This document shows positions 12,863 through 25,892 of a stretch of 32,054 nt of DNA, piece by piece. The stretch is taken from contig CAJNOQ010001403.1 of the NCBI GenBank assembly GCA_905250885.1, positions 1-32,054 on the forward strand, in the 5' to 3' direction. A program made the translations under genes and the position numbers. The number at the start of each line of letters is the position of its first letter. Position 1 is the stretch's first letter. Below the pieces are notes generated by a model. It searched no databases and had not been told where the DNA came from. It saw only the letters and a program-made list of their open reading frames with translations. The stretch comes from Didymodactylos carnosus (taxonomy: Eukaryota > Rotifera > Eurotatoria > Philodinida > Philodinidae).

Positions 12863-15800
12863 ATGCCATTAATTGGAGCGCAAGTTCGTTTAATTTGTGT
12901 CTCCAGTGGCGATTGTTCAATATCACCTTGGCTTAATCTATCCGACTGTGCATTTGATCGTCAGTTAACTTCCACATACAACAAAAGTCAGATTAGTCCA
13001 ATTCAGTCTTATGAGACCGAGGTATTGCCGTCCTTAGTCTCTTATTTATGGCCATTATTTCATTCACGTTCAAACGTGCTTGTCTGTGAACATACAAAAG
13101 ATAATGTGGTGACAAATTTTCATTTAAAATATGATTTACCATTATTAAATTTTTTACATACACAAGTTGAACATTATGACAGCGCACAACAGACAACGTA
13201 TCCCAGTGTATTGATTCTATGTCCAACATGGTCCGCGTGTCAAACGGCATACGATCATTTAGAAAAGTATTATGGTGAACAATATTTTCAAAAAATATCC
13301 GTATGCGTAATTTACGAAGGACAGCGAAGTAGTGAACAAGATTTGTATCGGCAACTAATCACAAACGGATGTGATGTACTAATATCCACGCCGACTATTG
13401 TAAATAATCTCATTCAATATCATCATATTCATTTTGAAAAACTAAAACTATGCATTTATGATCAATGTGATTTATTATTAAAATATTCCACACAAATGAA
13501 AGATATTCAAGCATTCATTCAACTAGCAACAAAAGGTAAATTAAGAGCTTGGTTTTTGATTGGAAAGAAATTTCAAAACATATCAGAGAACTTTTCACTT
13601 TCTGCCATTTTTCCTTAGGTAAAGAATTAGAACAAATTCAACATGTGTTATTCACTCGTGCTGTCACCGATCAGTTGACACAGTTTTATCATATCTACAT
13701 TAAACAAGGTTATTATTTATCATCGTCATTACTAGAAACATTTACTTATTGTAATTTTTTAACTTATTGTGAACCATGTCGAGATTGGCGTGATCGAAAG
13801 CAAATCGTTCTCGACAGTTTAGAAATGTTACAAAACCATCAGAAAAAAATTGTTTTATGTGGCTATCAAGTCAAACGATTATCAACTATGGAAGCCATTT
13901 TAAATGATCTGTCAATACATTCAGCATTGATACATCCACAATTAACAAAAGAAGAAATACAGACGTACATTGATGAATGGCGTAAGTGTTAGACATTTTA
14001 ACTGACTGTTTCATTATGATTAAATGTTTAGCTCTCTTAGTCATTTTGTAATTTTGTTGAGTATTGAGTTAGTTTACTTCATGATATTAACGAACAGTTC
14101 TCCTAACTATTGTATCGAATGCCCTTCTCTTGACTATTTTAGGTACAATTACTCATCGTCCAATGGTGTTATTAATTCACGATGAAGTATTGAGCGATGT
14201 CTCCATCGATGATGCTGATGTTGTTATTCATCTTGATGTTCAACGGTTAGCTTGGTATTCTCTAATTAATCAACGAATGAAACTCATGTACAAACACATT
14301 GCAGTCTATTTGGATAATAAAGAGCAACAACAGCGAAAATGTCATAATATTTCTTCGATAAAAAATTTAGATCAATTTTACCAGCAGCGGGAGTCAAATT
14401 CACAATGTCCACTCTCAATTATCATGTGGACAGGTGACTGTGCACAATATACCTATGAGTTATTGGATTATTTGCAAACTTCATCATCGTATATTAATCC
14501 ATTATTAGAAAAGTTGGCCATAAATAATTGTAATGAATCACTAGAGGCGAAAAAACAAGTGGAATTTTGTCCAACACTAAAATTGTATGGGCAGTGTCAA
14601 ACACAAAGGAAATTAAAACGCTGTCCATATAGACATCGGTTTATTCAAGATATTGATTTAGTTGAACAACGACCAATAACAATAACAACAGAAAAAGAGA
14701 ATGGTAAAAAGAAGCAGTCAGCCTGTTTGAGCTCAAAAGGACTCGAATAGAGCACCATGAACTAAACTTTCTTCATTCTTCTTTATTGACAACATTCAAT
14801 ATGAATTACTTATTCGTTGTTCTGTTCTCTTTTTAGACATCCATAATAAGGATGAGTCTCAATCATTATCAAGCCGTTATTTATCATCAAAGTGTGAATT
14901 TTACATTCCCTCGAGTGGTGATGTTGAAGTTCAAATAACAAATATTATTGATGGAAATCGTTTATTTGGACATGTATTACGCTCTCGTCAACATTCCCAA
15001 GATCAATTTCAACTCCTATTTGATTATAATCAATTTCAGTTGGAATTACAAACATATTATACACACACGTATAACGGTGATATCGATAAATCTCTAAAAG
15101 AAGTAATTCCCGGTGAAATTTATCTGTATTGTGATCGAAATGGTTGTGCACAACGGGTGTATATGATGGAGAATGAAAAATGTTACTTTGATATTCGACG
15201 AACAGATACAATTTTGAATCGATTAGCAAAATCTCTACAACAACCAACACAGATAACAGCAAAAGGGGCGCGAAGTGAACATGAGAATGACGTGCAACAA
15301 CTCGCGAAGAAAAAAGATGATGAAGAAAATGAATTAATAATGGAGGCAACGGACAATGAAACTGTGAAATCAGAGTAAGAATATCACCATTTAACGAGAG
15401 AAAGAGAGAGAAATGTAACTTTAAATGCGTCAGTGTTCTTTGCGCGTAATCGATGAAATAAGAATAGCGTGGCAGTCTCACATCGTATGAGATGGTAAAT
15501 TGGAGTCTGACTCTTGACATAGATGGAAGAATAATGCGATTCTTCTCATTTATTTTGTTACTAATGTTATTTCTTGTTTTTGTGCGTTTGTTTTAGTTCT
15601 CATATTTTGACAAATAGCGGCCAGTCATTGTCTGTTTATGGATTAGATAATGGGATAACATATATCATTAAATCAAATGATTATTTATACCCGTTAGAAT
15701 CGTCGTTTAAACGTTATCCACCATTGGCTACAGAAATTATTCTATGTAATATTCAACCGTTGGATTTAATTACAATGACCTATACACCATTTGCAATTGA

Positions 15801-18800
15801 AACAGTAAATAAAATCATGCTAAATCAAATATTTATTGCAAAAATCAAAATTGCAACACGTTCGTGTATATGGGTAGATCCAGTCGTTAAACCGATACGA
15901 TTAGGTAAGCAAAAAGTTGTAAACTTGTTATGCTAACGATTGATTTAATTTATTCACGTATCTACAGAATCAATAAAACGAACTGTATATGATAAATCAA
16001 TTCGTAAACAACTATTAGAAATGAATTTAGTTCAAGTAAATGAAGAACACATGAAAAGCTTACTTGAATTAGTCGCACAAGTCAATCTGAATGGTATCAG
16101 TGATAAACAGCTACAAGATCAACAGAAAGAAACAGTGCTATCTAATATTTCTGTGTCGCCACTACCATCAAAACAAAAACAATTTTCAGTAAAATTTGAA
16201 CAGTTATCAAAAGATGAACAAAATATTGCAATAAATATATCGATTGTAAATAATTCAAATGATTTTTATGTTCAACGCTGTGATAAATCATCAGAACTAG
16301 TCGATTTAGAAAAACAAATTCAGAAGTATGTTAATGATCAACAACAACAACAACAGACAAAGTAAGTGTTACGTTTGAAGTCATTATATTAGGTGTAAAA
16401 GTTATGTTTTTTCAGAGATACAAAAACTCAAATCGACGTGGGAACCTATTGTTTAATCTATTATCCACAAGATAATAAATACTGTCGTTCTCAAGTAATA
16501 AAAGTTGATGGAGAAACATTAAATGTTTTCTTTCTTGATTACGGTGATTATTCAATTGTAAATTCTTCATTGTCTACTGTTTATGTGGCATTTATGGAAG
16601 AAGAAAATGTTTGTATAGAAAAATTGTTTACATGTTTACCATTTCAAGCAATTCGTTGTAAATTAAATGGCTTAGTATTTGAATCATTAACAGCAGAAGA
16701 TAATAACAATGACTCTGATATTCTCTGGTCAATGACACATGATCAGAATGATAATACATTAAATTTAAGAATAAATACCATTGATAAACAAGGAATTGAA
16801 GAGCAAGAACAAAAGGAATTTCATCCAATTGAATTTTATTATAACGTTGATTTATTTTCAGAGGAATTACCAATTCGTCTATCGTTAAATCAATATATGA
16901 TTGCCATGAAATTAGCTAAACCAAATGAAACATATTTAAAAAATCACTTGATACCATTAGAATTATCATATCTAATCGGTGGAGAAAAAGAACAAGAACT
17001 AAATGAGAGCATTGATAATCAACTAATCGGTATGAATGTAAAACTTTTTAAAGTATCTATTATTTTCTGCGTAAGAGTATAGCAATTCCTATTTACTGCA
17101 CATTATATCGTCACAGTTTAGTCGATCGTTTGTAAAACTCATCAGGTCGCTGGAACTCGGATTAGTCAAGTATAATTGCGTAGAAGGTGATATTATTTGA
17201 GCTAAACTTTCTGATATCTATAGTGAGTTCCATCACCTTCTAACGGTAATTTATTTAAGTTTCATCTACCAGAAGGGTCGATAAATATTTCGAGAAGGCT
17301 ACTGTCTAAAATGCTAATTTTTTTACGAAATCATTGTTGGTTTTCGTCATAACAAACTGAAATGTCGACTGTATACTGCTCATATGACCTGTCGGCTAGA
17401 TCAATCACTGCCGTCTACCTCTATTGGGATTGCTTTAAGAAAATTAATTATGGATTTCAGTTCGTCGATGTCAATCACTTGGATTAAGTGTGAATAATCA
17501 TATTAGTGCTACCAATCTATATGAACGTTGTTGTTCATGTTTTACATCATCCGATAGTTGTGAAGTAGTTAAACAATTATTTTCTGAATTAAAAGTGAAT
17601 ATACAAGAGACAACAGGTTTTAATTCAATTTACATATTTCATCTTCTATGTTGTCTTGTGCATTCAATCTCATCATGTGATTATTTATTGGATTTGTTAT
17701 CATTAATCGATGATTTTATTAGAAATTATTCAATGTTAGAAAATGGTCAACAATATCAACAACAGTTATTCTATTATCAGTTTTTAGATTATTTATTATG
17801 GTTACTAGTATCAGCAACAAGAACAACAAATATAACAGATATAATGGAAAATTTTCAAAAACAAATTCAAAAAAACTTTATTGCTCTTTATTTATCAGTT
17901 TATCGTTTATTACTGGATATAAATCAACATGAAAGCTATTTTAACTATATAACATCGTCAAATAATAAAAATAATTATCAATTAACATATTGGATATTAT
18001 TGGGTAAGTAAACTTTTGCATTTTAATAATCTTTGACTTTTTTAATTCTTCTTTCTGAAATTGAAGAAATTTGTTTGAGATAATGTTGTATCTGTTTGAA
18101 AGCTATAAATGAATGTTCATTCTTCTTAGAAAATCTTTGTGATTATTATATAAAATTAAGAGAATCAGTTTTGGATACATCGTTGTTATCATTCACTGAA
18201 CAGTTACAATCGATTGGTCGTGGACGTTATCGTTCCACAAATAATACATCAATTATGTCACCGTCTTCATCTCAGTTATATCAGAAGCAACATGAACAAG
18301 ACCAACAGGCAGTTTTGGAATTAGAACATTTAGTGTTTTTAATTAAAATGCTCATTAAATTTAATTCTGTTAAACAGTCACAGTCGACATATAATCAATT
18401 ATTTTCAATGAAAAAGAAATTAATTGATCGTTTACGGCTATGTCGACGCAATACAATGGATTTAAAACGAAAAACAGAATTAAAAACGATTACAGATCAT
18501 TTAAAATTAATTTCATGTGGTAATCTGCTCGATAAACAATATTCAAAAGAATCACAAACAGCTGGTAAGTTTCAACAATAAAATATGAGACAAGTGAAGA
18601 GGAGAAGAGGCACTATTTGAGTTGATTCTGCATTAAATTATCATTTTGAATAAATATTGAACAGATGAACAAGTAGTCATTAAAATGTTTATCACGGTTA
18701 TTTTTGTACAACTGTTTATCGAGAAATTGTAGCTCTTAACTTGATATGAGAGGATATTTCTCTATATGTGATATAGAAGATAAATGTTCATTTTATTTGT

Positions 18801-21077
18801 TTTAGATAGAAATAAATCATTCCATGAAGTCGAAAAATCAAATAGGGAAACTAAACAGTTCTCATCAGAAAAAAAATCTAGTCGCCATCATCAGGATCAG
18901 CAAGAGTCAAAAACTGTAATAGAAAGTGAGAAACCAGTTGAAACTCTTCAAGAACAAATGTCGTATGGTTTTAAACCATTTATGAATCGTGCTGGACAAA
19001 TGATAATTAATCCTATGGGTCGTTCAAAAGATTTTTTTTCGAGACATCAAAATCCTGAAATTGTTTCACCGATGAAAATGTCAAGCGTCTCTTCTCCGAC
19101 AGACGCAACACGAGTATTACCACCAATTCTTCCTACAACAACAACTGAACATGTACCATTTTTTCGTCCAACATTTGCACGCGAAGAGATCATACCACGA
19201 AGGTAATTAGTTTGATTTTAAATTGAAAAGTGAAGTGTCTCAATCAGTTCACAGAGATTTCTGGCTTATGGGAACAACTCTTACAACACTCACAATTAAG
19301 TGTTGTCACATTTTAGCTTCTATTACTGAATATTTATAATTAATATTGATTTACTGTTTAAGTTGTCAGTCGATCTTAACAAATACTTTGAACCAATCTC
19401 CGGAACTACAAGAGCAATCGTCAACAAGTCTTTCGATAGACAATCTATCGACAAAGTTTAAACCGGATAAAAACGGTGCTATTCATGGTTGTGGACGTGG
19501 TAAACGATTGTTATCGAATATAACCTCAACATCTTCAACACCCGACTCATTTCCTCATCAATTACCATCATCCTCAGCAGCACAGGAAGATTATGTTGAG
19601 AATAATTATTCACAAACAACAGTGAAACAAGAACCGGTTGAAGCAACAAATAATGGTGTAAAAGTAAACTAATGGAACTAACTTAAGATTAAACTTTCTA
19701 CAATTCGATCTTCATATTTAGGAGATTGCAGAAAATGCTTTTAATGAAAATGGTGATAAATCAGAACAGCAACAAGAAACCGAAAAGGACATCGATACTG
19801 GTGAAAATTTTGAAGATGCAAACGGTTGGCGCCCATTACCACTGGGTGATGAAACGGCTAATACCGACCTCGATCAAATGGTGTTTCTACCTGGTCCCAA
19901 ATGGTTATCACTGTTCAAAAAAGGGTCGATGTATGAACAAGAAGAACGACGGCAAAATGAATTCCGAGCGGAACATCGAAATCGTGGACGATATCGTCGA
20001 AATCAAGATGGTGATAGAGGTGGTCGAGGCTTTGGGCGTGGTGGACGTGGTGTACGTGGCGGTTATAGGGGTAAGCGCTGTCAGAAAAATCATTGTAATA
20101 CCGTACATGATAAGAGCAATTTATTTGATGCCTTTCATTTCCAGGAAATTATCATCATCGTCATCCTCAAAATGGCACGAATGAAACAGATACGCCTGAT
20201 GTTATTCGGCCAAATATGAGTTTATTTGAACCATTTGTCGGTGAACGCGGTCCGCCGACAGTTGAACAACAAGAACAGCGCCAAATTGAACGTAAAACAG
20301 CCATAAAATGGCAACAATCATCAAAATATATTTATTTAACAATTGGCTATTACAATGTGGACGCAAGTCAAACACAAATTGAATTTAAAACAAATGAAGT
20401 TTATTGTAAAACAAAAATTAAATATGATCGATTTGTACGCATACATTTAGCACAATCGATCGTTGCCGAAGAGTCGAATTATCAAATTCGTCGAAATAAT
20501 ATTTTTTGTACATTGAAAAAAGCTGAAGAACGTCTTCATTGGGATCAATTGTATAATCGATCTCTAGAACCAAATAAGTTGTTTTTTAATGTAGAACATT
20601 ATGATACAGACCACGAAGAATCGGATAACGAAGCACAAAAACAAAAAAGTGAACTTGTTTATGGTAAATGGTCCGAAATGAGAGAGGATATAAGAAAAAA
20701 AGTAGAGAATGACAAAGGTAAGATTTTAACATAAGGAATCAAGACATACTAATAATATGCTACTTAACTTTTTTATTGGCTTAGGTGTAGTCAAAGAAGA
20801 TGCCGTTGAAGATGACGATGTATTATATGGTGTAGACGAAGATGATGGAAAACCATTATCAAACGGAGTTGTTCCAAATATAAATAGTGATAAAAATGAT
20901 GAAGAATTAACTGATACGTCAAGTGACTGTTATACAACTGATTCGGACGATTGTTATTATGAAGATACAGTACCTGCAAATCATATACCACGTGGTTACG
21001 ATGATGCCGATTTTGATCATCGATTTTATAAAACCATAAAATCAAATACAGTTACTGCTGATCAAAATGATAAATAA
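12863..21077 (+). CDS. TDRD12: TDRD12/Yb-like Tudor, dead-helicase and CS protein
   Basis: Relatives (TDRD12 in vertebrates, Yb/BoYb/SoYb in flies) act in perinuclear granules in piRNA biogenesis and transposon silencing. Fourteen exons join in frame: 12863-13535, 13619-13981, 14143-14703, 14837-15374, 15597-15904, 15968-16361, 16416-17029, 17461-18003, 18130-18564, 18806-19202, 19363-19663, 19722-20070, 20145-20717 and 20785-21077, giving 2113 aa (human TDRD12 about 1177). Order: DEAD-type helicase about 30-440; CCCH finger about 486-512 (C-x8-C-x8-C-x3-H); Tudor A about 550-805, split by a charged insert; Tudor B about 890-1060 with YCLIYYPQDNKYCRSQVIKV and FFLDYGDYSIV; helical region about 1151-1476; disordered region; RG-rich box about 1790-1826; CS domain about 1880-1965; acidic tail. 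Motif I is lost (CEHTKDN), motif II reads DQCD, and the QRxGRxxR motif reads NQRMKLM, so ATPase activity is unlikely. Exon 9 could instead begin at the AAAG ending near 18098. The N-terminus may be incomplete. Confidence 0.85.
17030..17460 (+). other. Long intron 7 of the TDRD12-like gene
   Basis: At 431 bp it is several times the local norm. It starts GTATGA and ends TTTCAG. It contains a 10-bp inverted pair AGAAGGTGAT / ATCACCTTCT (near 17183 and 17229). It may house an old small insertion, but no element could be named. Confidence 0.5.
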
Positions 21078-21133
21078 GCAGTTTTTTTTCTCTTTTTAGT
21101 AATAGATATACAGTCAGATTTTTATTTTTCAAC

Positions 21134-21139
21134 AATAAA
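21134..21139 (+). promoter_or_regulatory. Polyadenylation signal, TDRD12-like gene
   Basis: AATAAA 57 bp past the stop codon, within T-rich sequence. Its position is ideal for the 3' end of the upstream gene. Confidence 0.6.
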
Positions 21140-21280
21140 AAAACAGTTATCTTTTGTTGTGTTATACATTTTATACTTATTTCATTAGGCTTTAATTATC
21201 AGAGTTGTGAACTGTTTTTTTTTTGTGTTAGCGTTGTCTATAATTTGTCTTTCTTGTTGGTGATAATAATGGTGTTCTAA

Positions 21281-21408
21281 TCATTCTTGGTTTTTTTCAG
21301 GTTTTTTTTCATGCAGATAATGTCCAAAGAGCTTTTTGATGCTAATAAATGAATGAAGCTTTTCGTGATATAAGTCAAACTGTTGTGCTAATGTTGTCGA
21401 TACAAAAC
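21281..21408 (-). pseudogene. Orphan exon-like segment, possible gene remnant
   Basis: On the minus strand a good acceptor (AACTTTTCAG) is followed by 41 codons and a stop. The composition looks coding: QQFDLYHEKLHSFISIKKLF, then a lysine/glutamate-rich tail. Farther upstream on the same strand, near 21640-21680, a short coding-like run (DDLLKLVEERKWL) follows another acceptor-like CTAG but soon meets a stop. No family recognised. It could be the terminal exon of a decayed host gene, or chance. Confidence 0.25.
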
Positions 21409-22346
21409 CTGAAAAGTTAATTTTACTGAATGTGATTAATCCGTTTCAAATTAGGACTATTCTCTTCCTTCTTAGGAAACAGAGAGAGAGAGAGAGGAAC
21501 TATTCAAAATCTCTGACAGTTTTCTCAGAGTTGTGTTACACTGAGTTGAGCGTCACTTCAGTTTAAAAATATCATCCGCACACCCCTGTTTTTATCTAAA
21601 ATGTGCAATGCTGAGCAAATTACTCAGTACCAATTATCAAAGCCATTTGCGTTCTTCTACTAGTTTTAATAGATCATCCTAGAAATTATTCCATCTACTA
21701 CATCTCACTGAACGAATGGGGCTATAAATCGCCACATCATTTTTAGTTTTGTCTGTCCTCAAAATAAGGATGATAAACGCTTTTTTCCCTCGAATTGGCA
21801 CACATTCGACCTGTATGATGCCATTAAACAGATGTTGGAATACCACCGTAATTATTTTTCTTAATTACTTGTGATAATCTTATCGACTAACACAAGATAA
21901 CAGTTTTCTGCTAAACTCTCTTATTGGGAGTCTTTAAAAATGGTTTAATTTAGAGCATATTTTTATGCGATGGCATCTCTTATTTATTATTAATGCTAAA
22001 AATATTTATCTAATTATTCTCTTTTAAACAAATGTGACTGTTGGAGATTAATGTCATATGGGGAAAGATGTCGCCCGTATTCGATCAGCTATTTGAGCGA
22101 GAGATTTACATTTTTACAATACAATTTTACATTGCATGAAGATTCTGGTGTTACATATGCATTTGATATTCGTTTATTTTATGGCATTAATTAACTTCTT
22201 AGCCCACTAGTGTCGTCATGAATATATTTTGAAAATGCTGTTGTCATATAAACATCAAGCAGCATGGTTATATTCTTGTACTTCAAGACGCAGTAAAAAA
22301 TAGCAAGTTGTTGGCCATCTCGCTCGAACGTTCAGTCCTCCAAAAC

Positions 22347-25300
22347 ATGACGAGTACCGCACAACCAGAAAAATTAGATTCACTGCAAAAACTTGAACTA
22401 GAATCGACAATCGGATTCGAAGGTAGTCTTTCTTGTTTGGGTTCTTTACCTATCATGTTTAAGATTACGTGTTGATACTTCCGTTATGAGAAGTGTTATA
22501 CTTATCTTGTTTTATTTTAGTAGGAAAAAGTTAAATCCTGCTTTCTGACTTTTCACTTTAGGAAAAGTTCCACATGGATTAAAGATACATCCCGATCGTG
22601 TTCATATGATCTATCCGCTTGGATGTAATTTAGTCATTGAAAATCTTCAAACTCGACAACAAGAATTTTTACTCGGTCATAATAATAACATATCGTGTGT
22701 AACAATATCAAACAATGGAAAATATATTGCATCGGGACAACTTACATTCATGGGATTCAAAGTAAATAGCATTTATCGCTAATTGAGCCTTCGAATATAT
22801 TTGCGTTCAAGCACTTGAGACAGGTATTTCGTTTGCGTAATGAAGTCGGGGTATTTACCTTTTTCCAGAAGTAAATTCACTTACAAGTACATGATTTTTA
22901 CTTGGCAAGTATTTTGGCAGTATCTCGTAGCAATAAAACTAAGTGATAATCTTGGAAAACTATTTGTAAAAGTTCATGGCAAGTGAGTAGTTTTGAAAAT
23001 AATTGCAATTTTTCCAAACATTTGAATCGAAAACGATCGCTACGTCTCTCTCTCTTTCTCTGTTAATTTCGTCATCAATCCGTTATTGTAGGCTGATATT
23101 ATCATATGGGATTATGAATCTCGCGATCCTTATGCTCGCCTTGTGTTACATAAAGTGAAAATTGAGGATTTAGTATTTTCGTCATCAGATAAATTTTTAT
23201 TCTCACTGGGAGGACAAGATGATGGAAGCATTGTTGTTTGGAATATCGAAACGAAAGAGCCCGTGTGCGGTAGTCCCGCTCAGCATAAGAGTGCCGGAAT
23301 CACCTATTGTCTGGCAGCAGCCAAAGACAATGATTATCTGTTCTACAGTGCTGGAAAGTAGGATATTTGTTTTGTGCAAAAAATGTAGAGACAGTGTTTT
23401 TTTGTACGTTTAGTGGTACATTACGATTTTGGCAATTAGATGTGGCTAATCGAAAAATTCGTCCAACTGATATTAATACAGGAACTGTTAAACGGATTGT
23501 GAAATGCATGGCGGTAACAAGAAACCAATCTAAAAAAATACTTTGGTAAAATTTTGACATCTTCTAGGCTTCACTTGATGGAACTCATTTATATTGTGGT
23601 ACAACCACGGGTGATGTATTGATGATTTATATTCCAGCTGCACAATTCAAAGCAATCGGTCCAGAAAAGAAAAAATATTCAATGGGTATCACAGCAATGC
23701 AAGCATTGGTAAATGGCGATGTTTTATTGGGAACAGGTGAAGGAAAAATACATATTGCTGAACAAGGAACATTTAAATCGACTAAATGTTTACAAGCCAT
23801 GGGAGAGATAACATCATTGGCTCTACGTGGAGAAGGACACATGGTAAACTATTCTCAATGCTAAGCTTTTGAATTTGTATGGATCACTTGTGTATTGTTT
23901 TAGATATTTATTGGTACAGATCGCGCTCATATCTACAAGGTGAATTATGCCGATTGGAAAATGGAATTAATTAATACTTGTCATAATTCCCCAATAAATG
24001 ATATTGCTTTTCCGTTGTAAGTCCCGATCTTCGTCCATCTGTTATTTCTTATTGTTAATTACCATTCTTCTTTTTCGTTAGTGGAAGTTCAGAATTATTT
24101 GGCACATGTAGTTTTCAAGATATTCGTATTTGGCATGCACCAACAGGTAGAAAAGTGTTTTTTATTTGATGGATGTAGCTGAATTGACGTTTTTTTGATT
24201 TTTTTAGGCAATGAATTACTGAGAATTACACAAGCAAATAAAACATGTAATTCAATATGTTTTACAAGAGATGGAAAGATAATTGTTAGGTAAAAGCATT
24301 TATTAGTTGTTCTTCATACCATTTACAAAAGACTCATTATTTAGTGGATGGGATGATGGACGTATTCGCTGTTTTTATCCTGAAACTGGAAGAGAAATGT
24401 TTACTGTGAATGATGCGCATCATCGAGGGGTCACGGCTGTAGCTGTTACAAATGATTGTAGACGAATTGTGTCAGGTGGTGGTGAGGGAATGGTAAGATT
24501 TATTTATTTATATTTCTTAGAAGACGCTTACTGTTTGTGTGTGAAAGGTTCGTGTATGGCAATTGAATCAAAATTCACGTGATCTAATAGCAACAATGAA
24601 AGAACATAAAAATGCTATTGTTTCAATAAGAATAAATAAATCTGACACAGAATGTGTTACAGCTAGTTTGGATGGTACATGCATCATCTGGAATTTAAAG
24701 TAAACAAACAGACAAATATATAAAAAATTACGAGATATTTCTTTTGTTGATTCTAGACGTTTTGCTCGAAATCAAGTATTATTTGAAAATACTTTATTTC
24801 AATGTGTTACGTATCATCCAGAAGAGTATCATATTATCACAGGAGGTACAGATCGTAAAATTGCGTATTGGGAAGCGGTCAATGGTGCACAAATACGAGA
24901 ATTAGAAGCATCAAAATCCGGTAAAAGAACAATATAATATTAATTTATAACAAATTAAATGTAACGGCGATCATGACTTACATTTTCAGGAACAATAAAT
25001 GGTTTAGACATTGATTGTATGGGACATTATTTCGTTACTGTTAGTGCGGATAAACTGGTTAAAGTAAGTTGAACGAGTTATCATGAATAAAATCTCAACA
25101 AGTGCAGCAGTGATTTGAGTCACATCTAATTCTTATTAACTTTATCCGAGATAATATCACAGTTATTTTTAAAATATGCTTCCATTATTAATGAATTTTA
25201 ATTAAATGCGATTTAATTTTAGTTATGGCGATATAATGAAGGTGAAGTATTTTCGGTTGGTATTGGTCATGGAAGTGAAATAAAAAAAGTAAAAATATGT

Positions 25301-25378
25301 CCAAATACTGAACACATTGTATCAGTGAGTGCAGATGGTGCCATATTTCGATGGAAATTTCCTAAGAATGCTGGTTAA
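22347..25378 (+). CDS. CFAP52: Cilia- and flagella-associated protein 52
   Basis: CFAP52 (WDR16) is a WD40 protein of the axonemal doublet lumen, needed for motile cilia. Thirteen exons join in frame: 22347-22422, 22562-22761, 23092-23357, 23414-23513, 23568-23843, 23904-24016, 24082-24146, 24208-24289, 24345-24492, 24548-24699, 24757-24920, 24990-25063 and 25223-25378, giving 623 aa (human 620). Two WD40 propellers run almost the whole length. Signatures: HMIYPLGCNLVIENLQT, YIASGQLTFMGFKADIIIWD, GGQDDGSIVVWNIETKEPVC, SGWDDGRIRCFYPETGREMF, RRIVSGGGEGMVRVWQL, ASLDGTCIIWNLKR, CVTYHPEEYHIITGGTDRKI and VSVSADGAIFRWKFP. Start at ATG 22347 matches the family N-terminus; ACGTTCAG lies just upstream as a possible trans-splice acceptor. 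Intron 2 is 330 bp. The gene appears whole. Confidence 0.96.
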
Positions 25379-25543
25379 ACTTAACTTGTGATATTTACTT
25401 ACGAATTTTTTTGCTATCTCTTTTGTTTTGTATAGGAAATCAAATCGGCTCATTCTTTTTTTTCTCGAATTTTTATTTGCAAACTATCTATCTATTTTTC
25501 TTTCATGTTCACTTTTTAACATTTTATGTAAAAATTCACATTG

Positions 25544-25549
25544 AATAAA
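25544..25549 (+). promoter_or_regulatory. Polyadenylation signal, CFAP52
   Basis: AATAAA about 165 bp past the CFAP52 stop. The earlier 3' sequence is T-rich without a better hexamer. Confidence 0.5.
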
Positions 25550-25892
25550 ACACAACAAATATATTTTTTCATATAGATGACTTGCGGCTACTATCGAATT
25601 TATGCCTACCATTTTATTGTCATTCCTTTTCCCCTTCTTTCTGGCTAATATAATGTGTAAAACCATTATTATTTGCTAAGAAAGAAAAACAAAAAAAAAG
25701 AAATATGTTTGTATTTGACCATAAGGTCAAAGATGCAACGCAACTCCTCGTAGTAAGAAAGTTATTCATGCAGTAAAAATCGAAACTCTAATATAAATAT
25801 TATGGAATCATTTACTCCATGAAATAGTTCTCCTTACACCCATATTTTTCTAGTATCTTCTTGTTTTATTTATGTAAATCGAGTTCGATATC

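Larger units (their letters stand above)
21078..22346. other. Intergenic between TDRD12-like gene and CFAP52
   Basis: About 1.27 kb. It holds the polyadenylation site of the upstream gene, a (GA)n run at about 21480-21497, an exon-like minus-strand segment (21281-21408, listed separately) and the CFAP52 promoter. No RNA gene was seen. Confidence 0.5.

Noticed and set aside
13536-13618. Open continuation of the first Tudor-gene exon to a stop at 13618
   Set aside because: A donor at 13536 and acceptor at 13617-13618 restore T-K-G-K-E-L-E-Q and the downstream helicase frame; the continuation is intron.
14945-15520. Minus-strand 191-codon open frame
   Set aside because: It is antisense to Tudor A exon 4; the plus-strand frame has Tudor homology and splice sites.
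19908-20108. Minus-strand threonine/serine-rich open frame
   Set aside because: It is the antisense shadow of the RG-rich exon of the Tudor gene.
22240-22340. Possible RFX X-box before CFAP52
   Set aside because: Only a half-site-like CATGGTTAT was found; the full consensus is not there.
25717-25734. TTTGACC-N4-GGTCAAA inverted site
   Set aside because: It could resemble a receptor half-site pair, but it lies in the 3' intergenic region with no supporting context.
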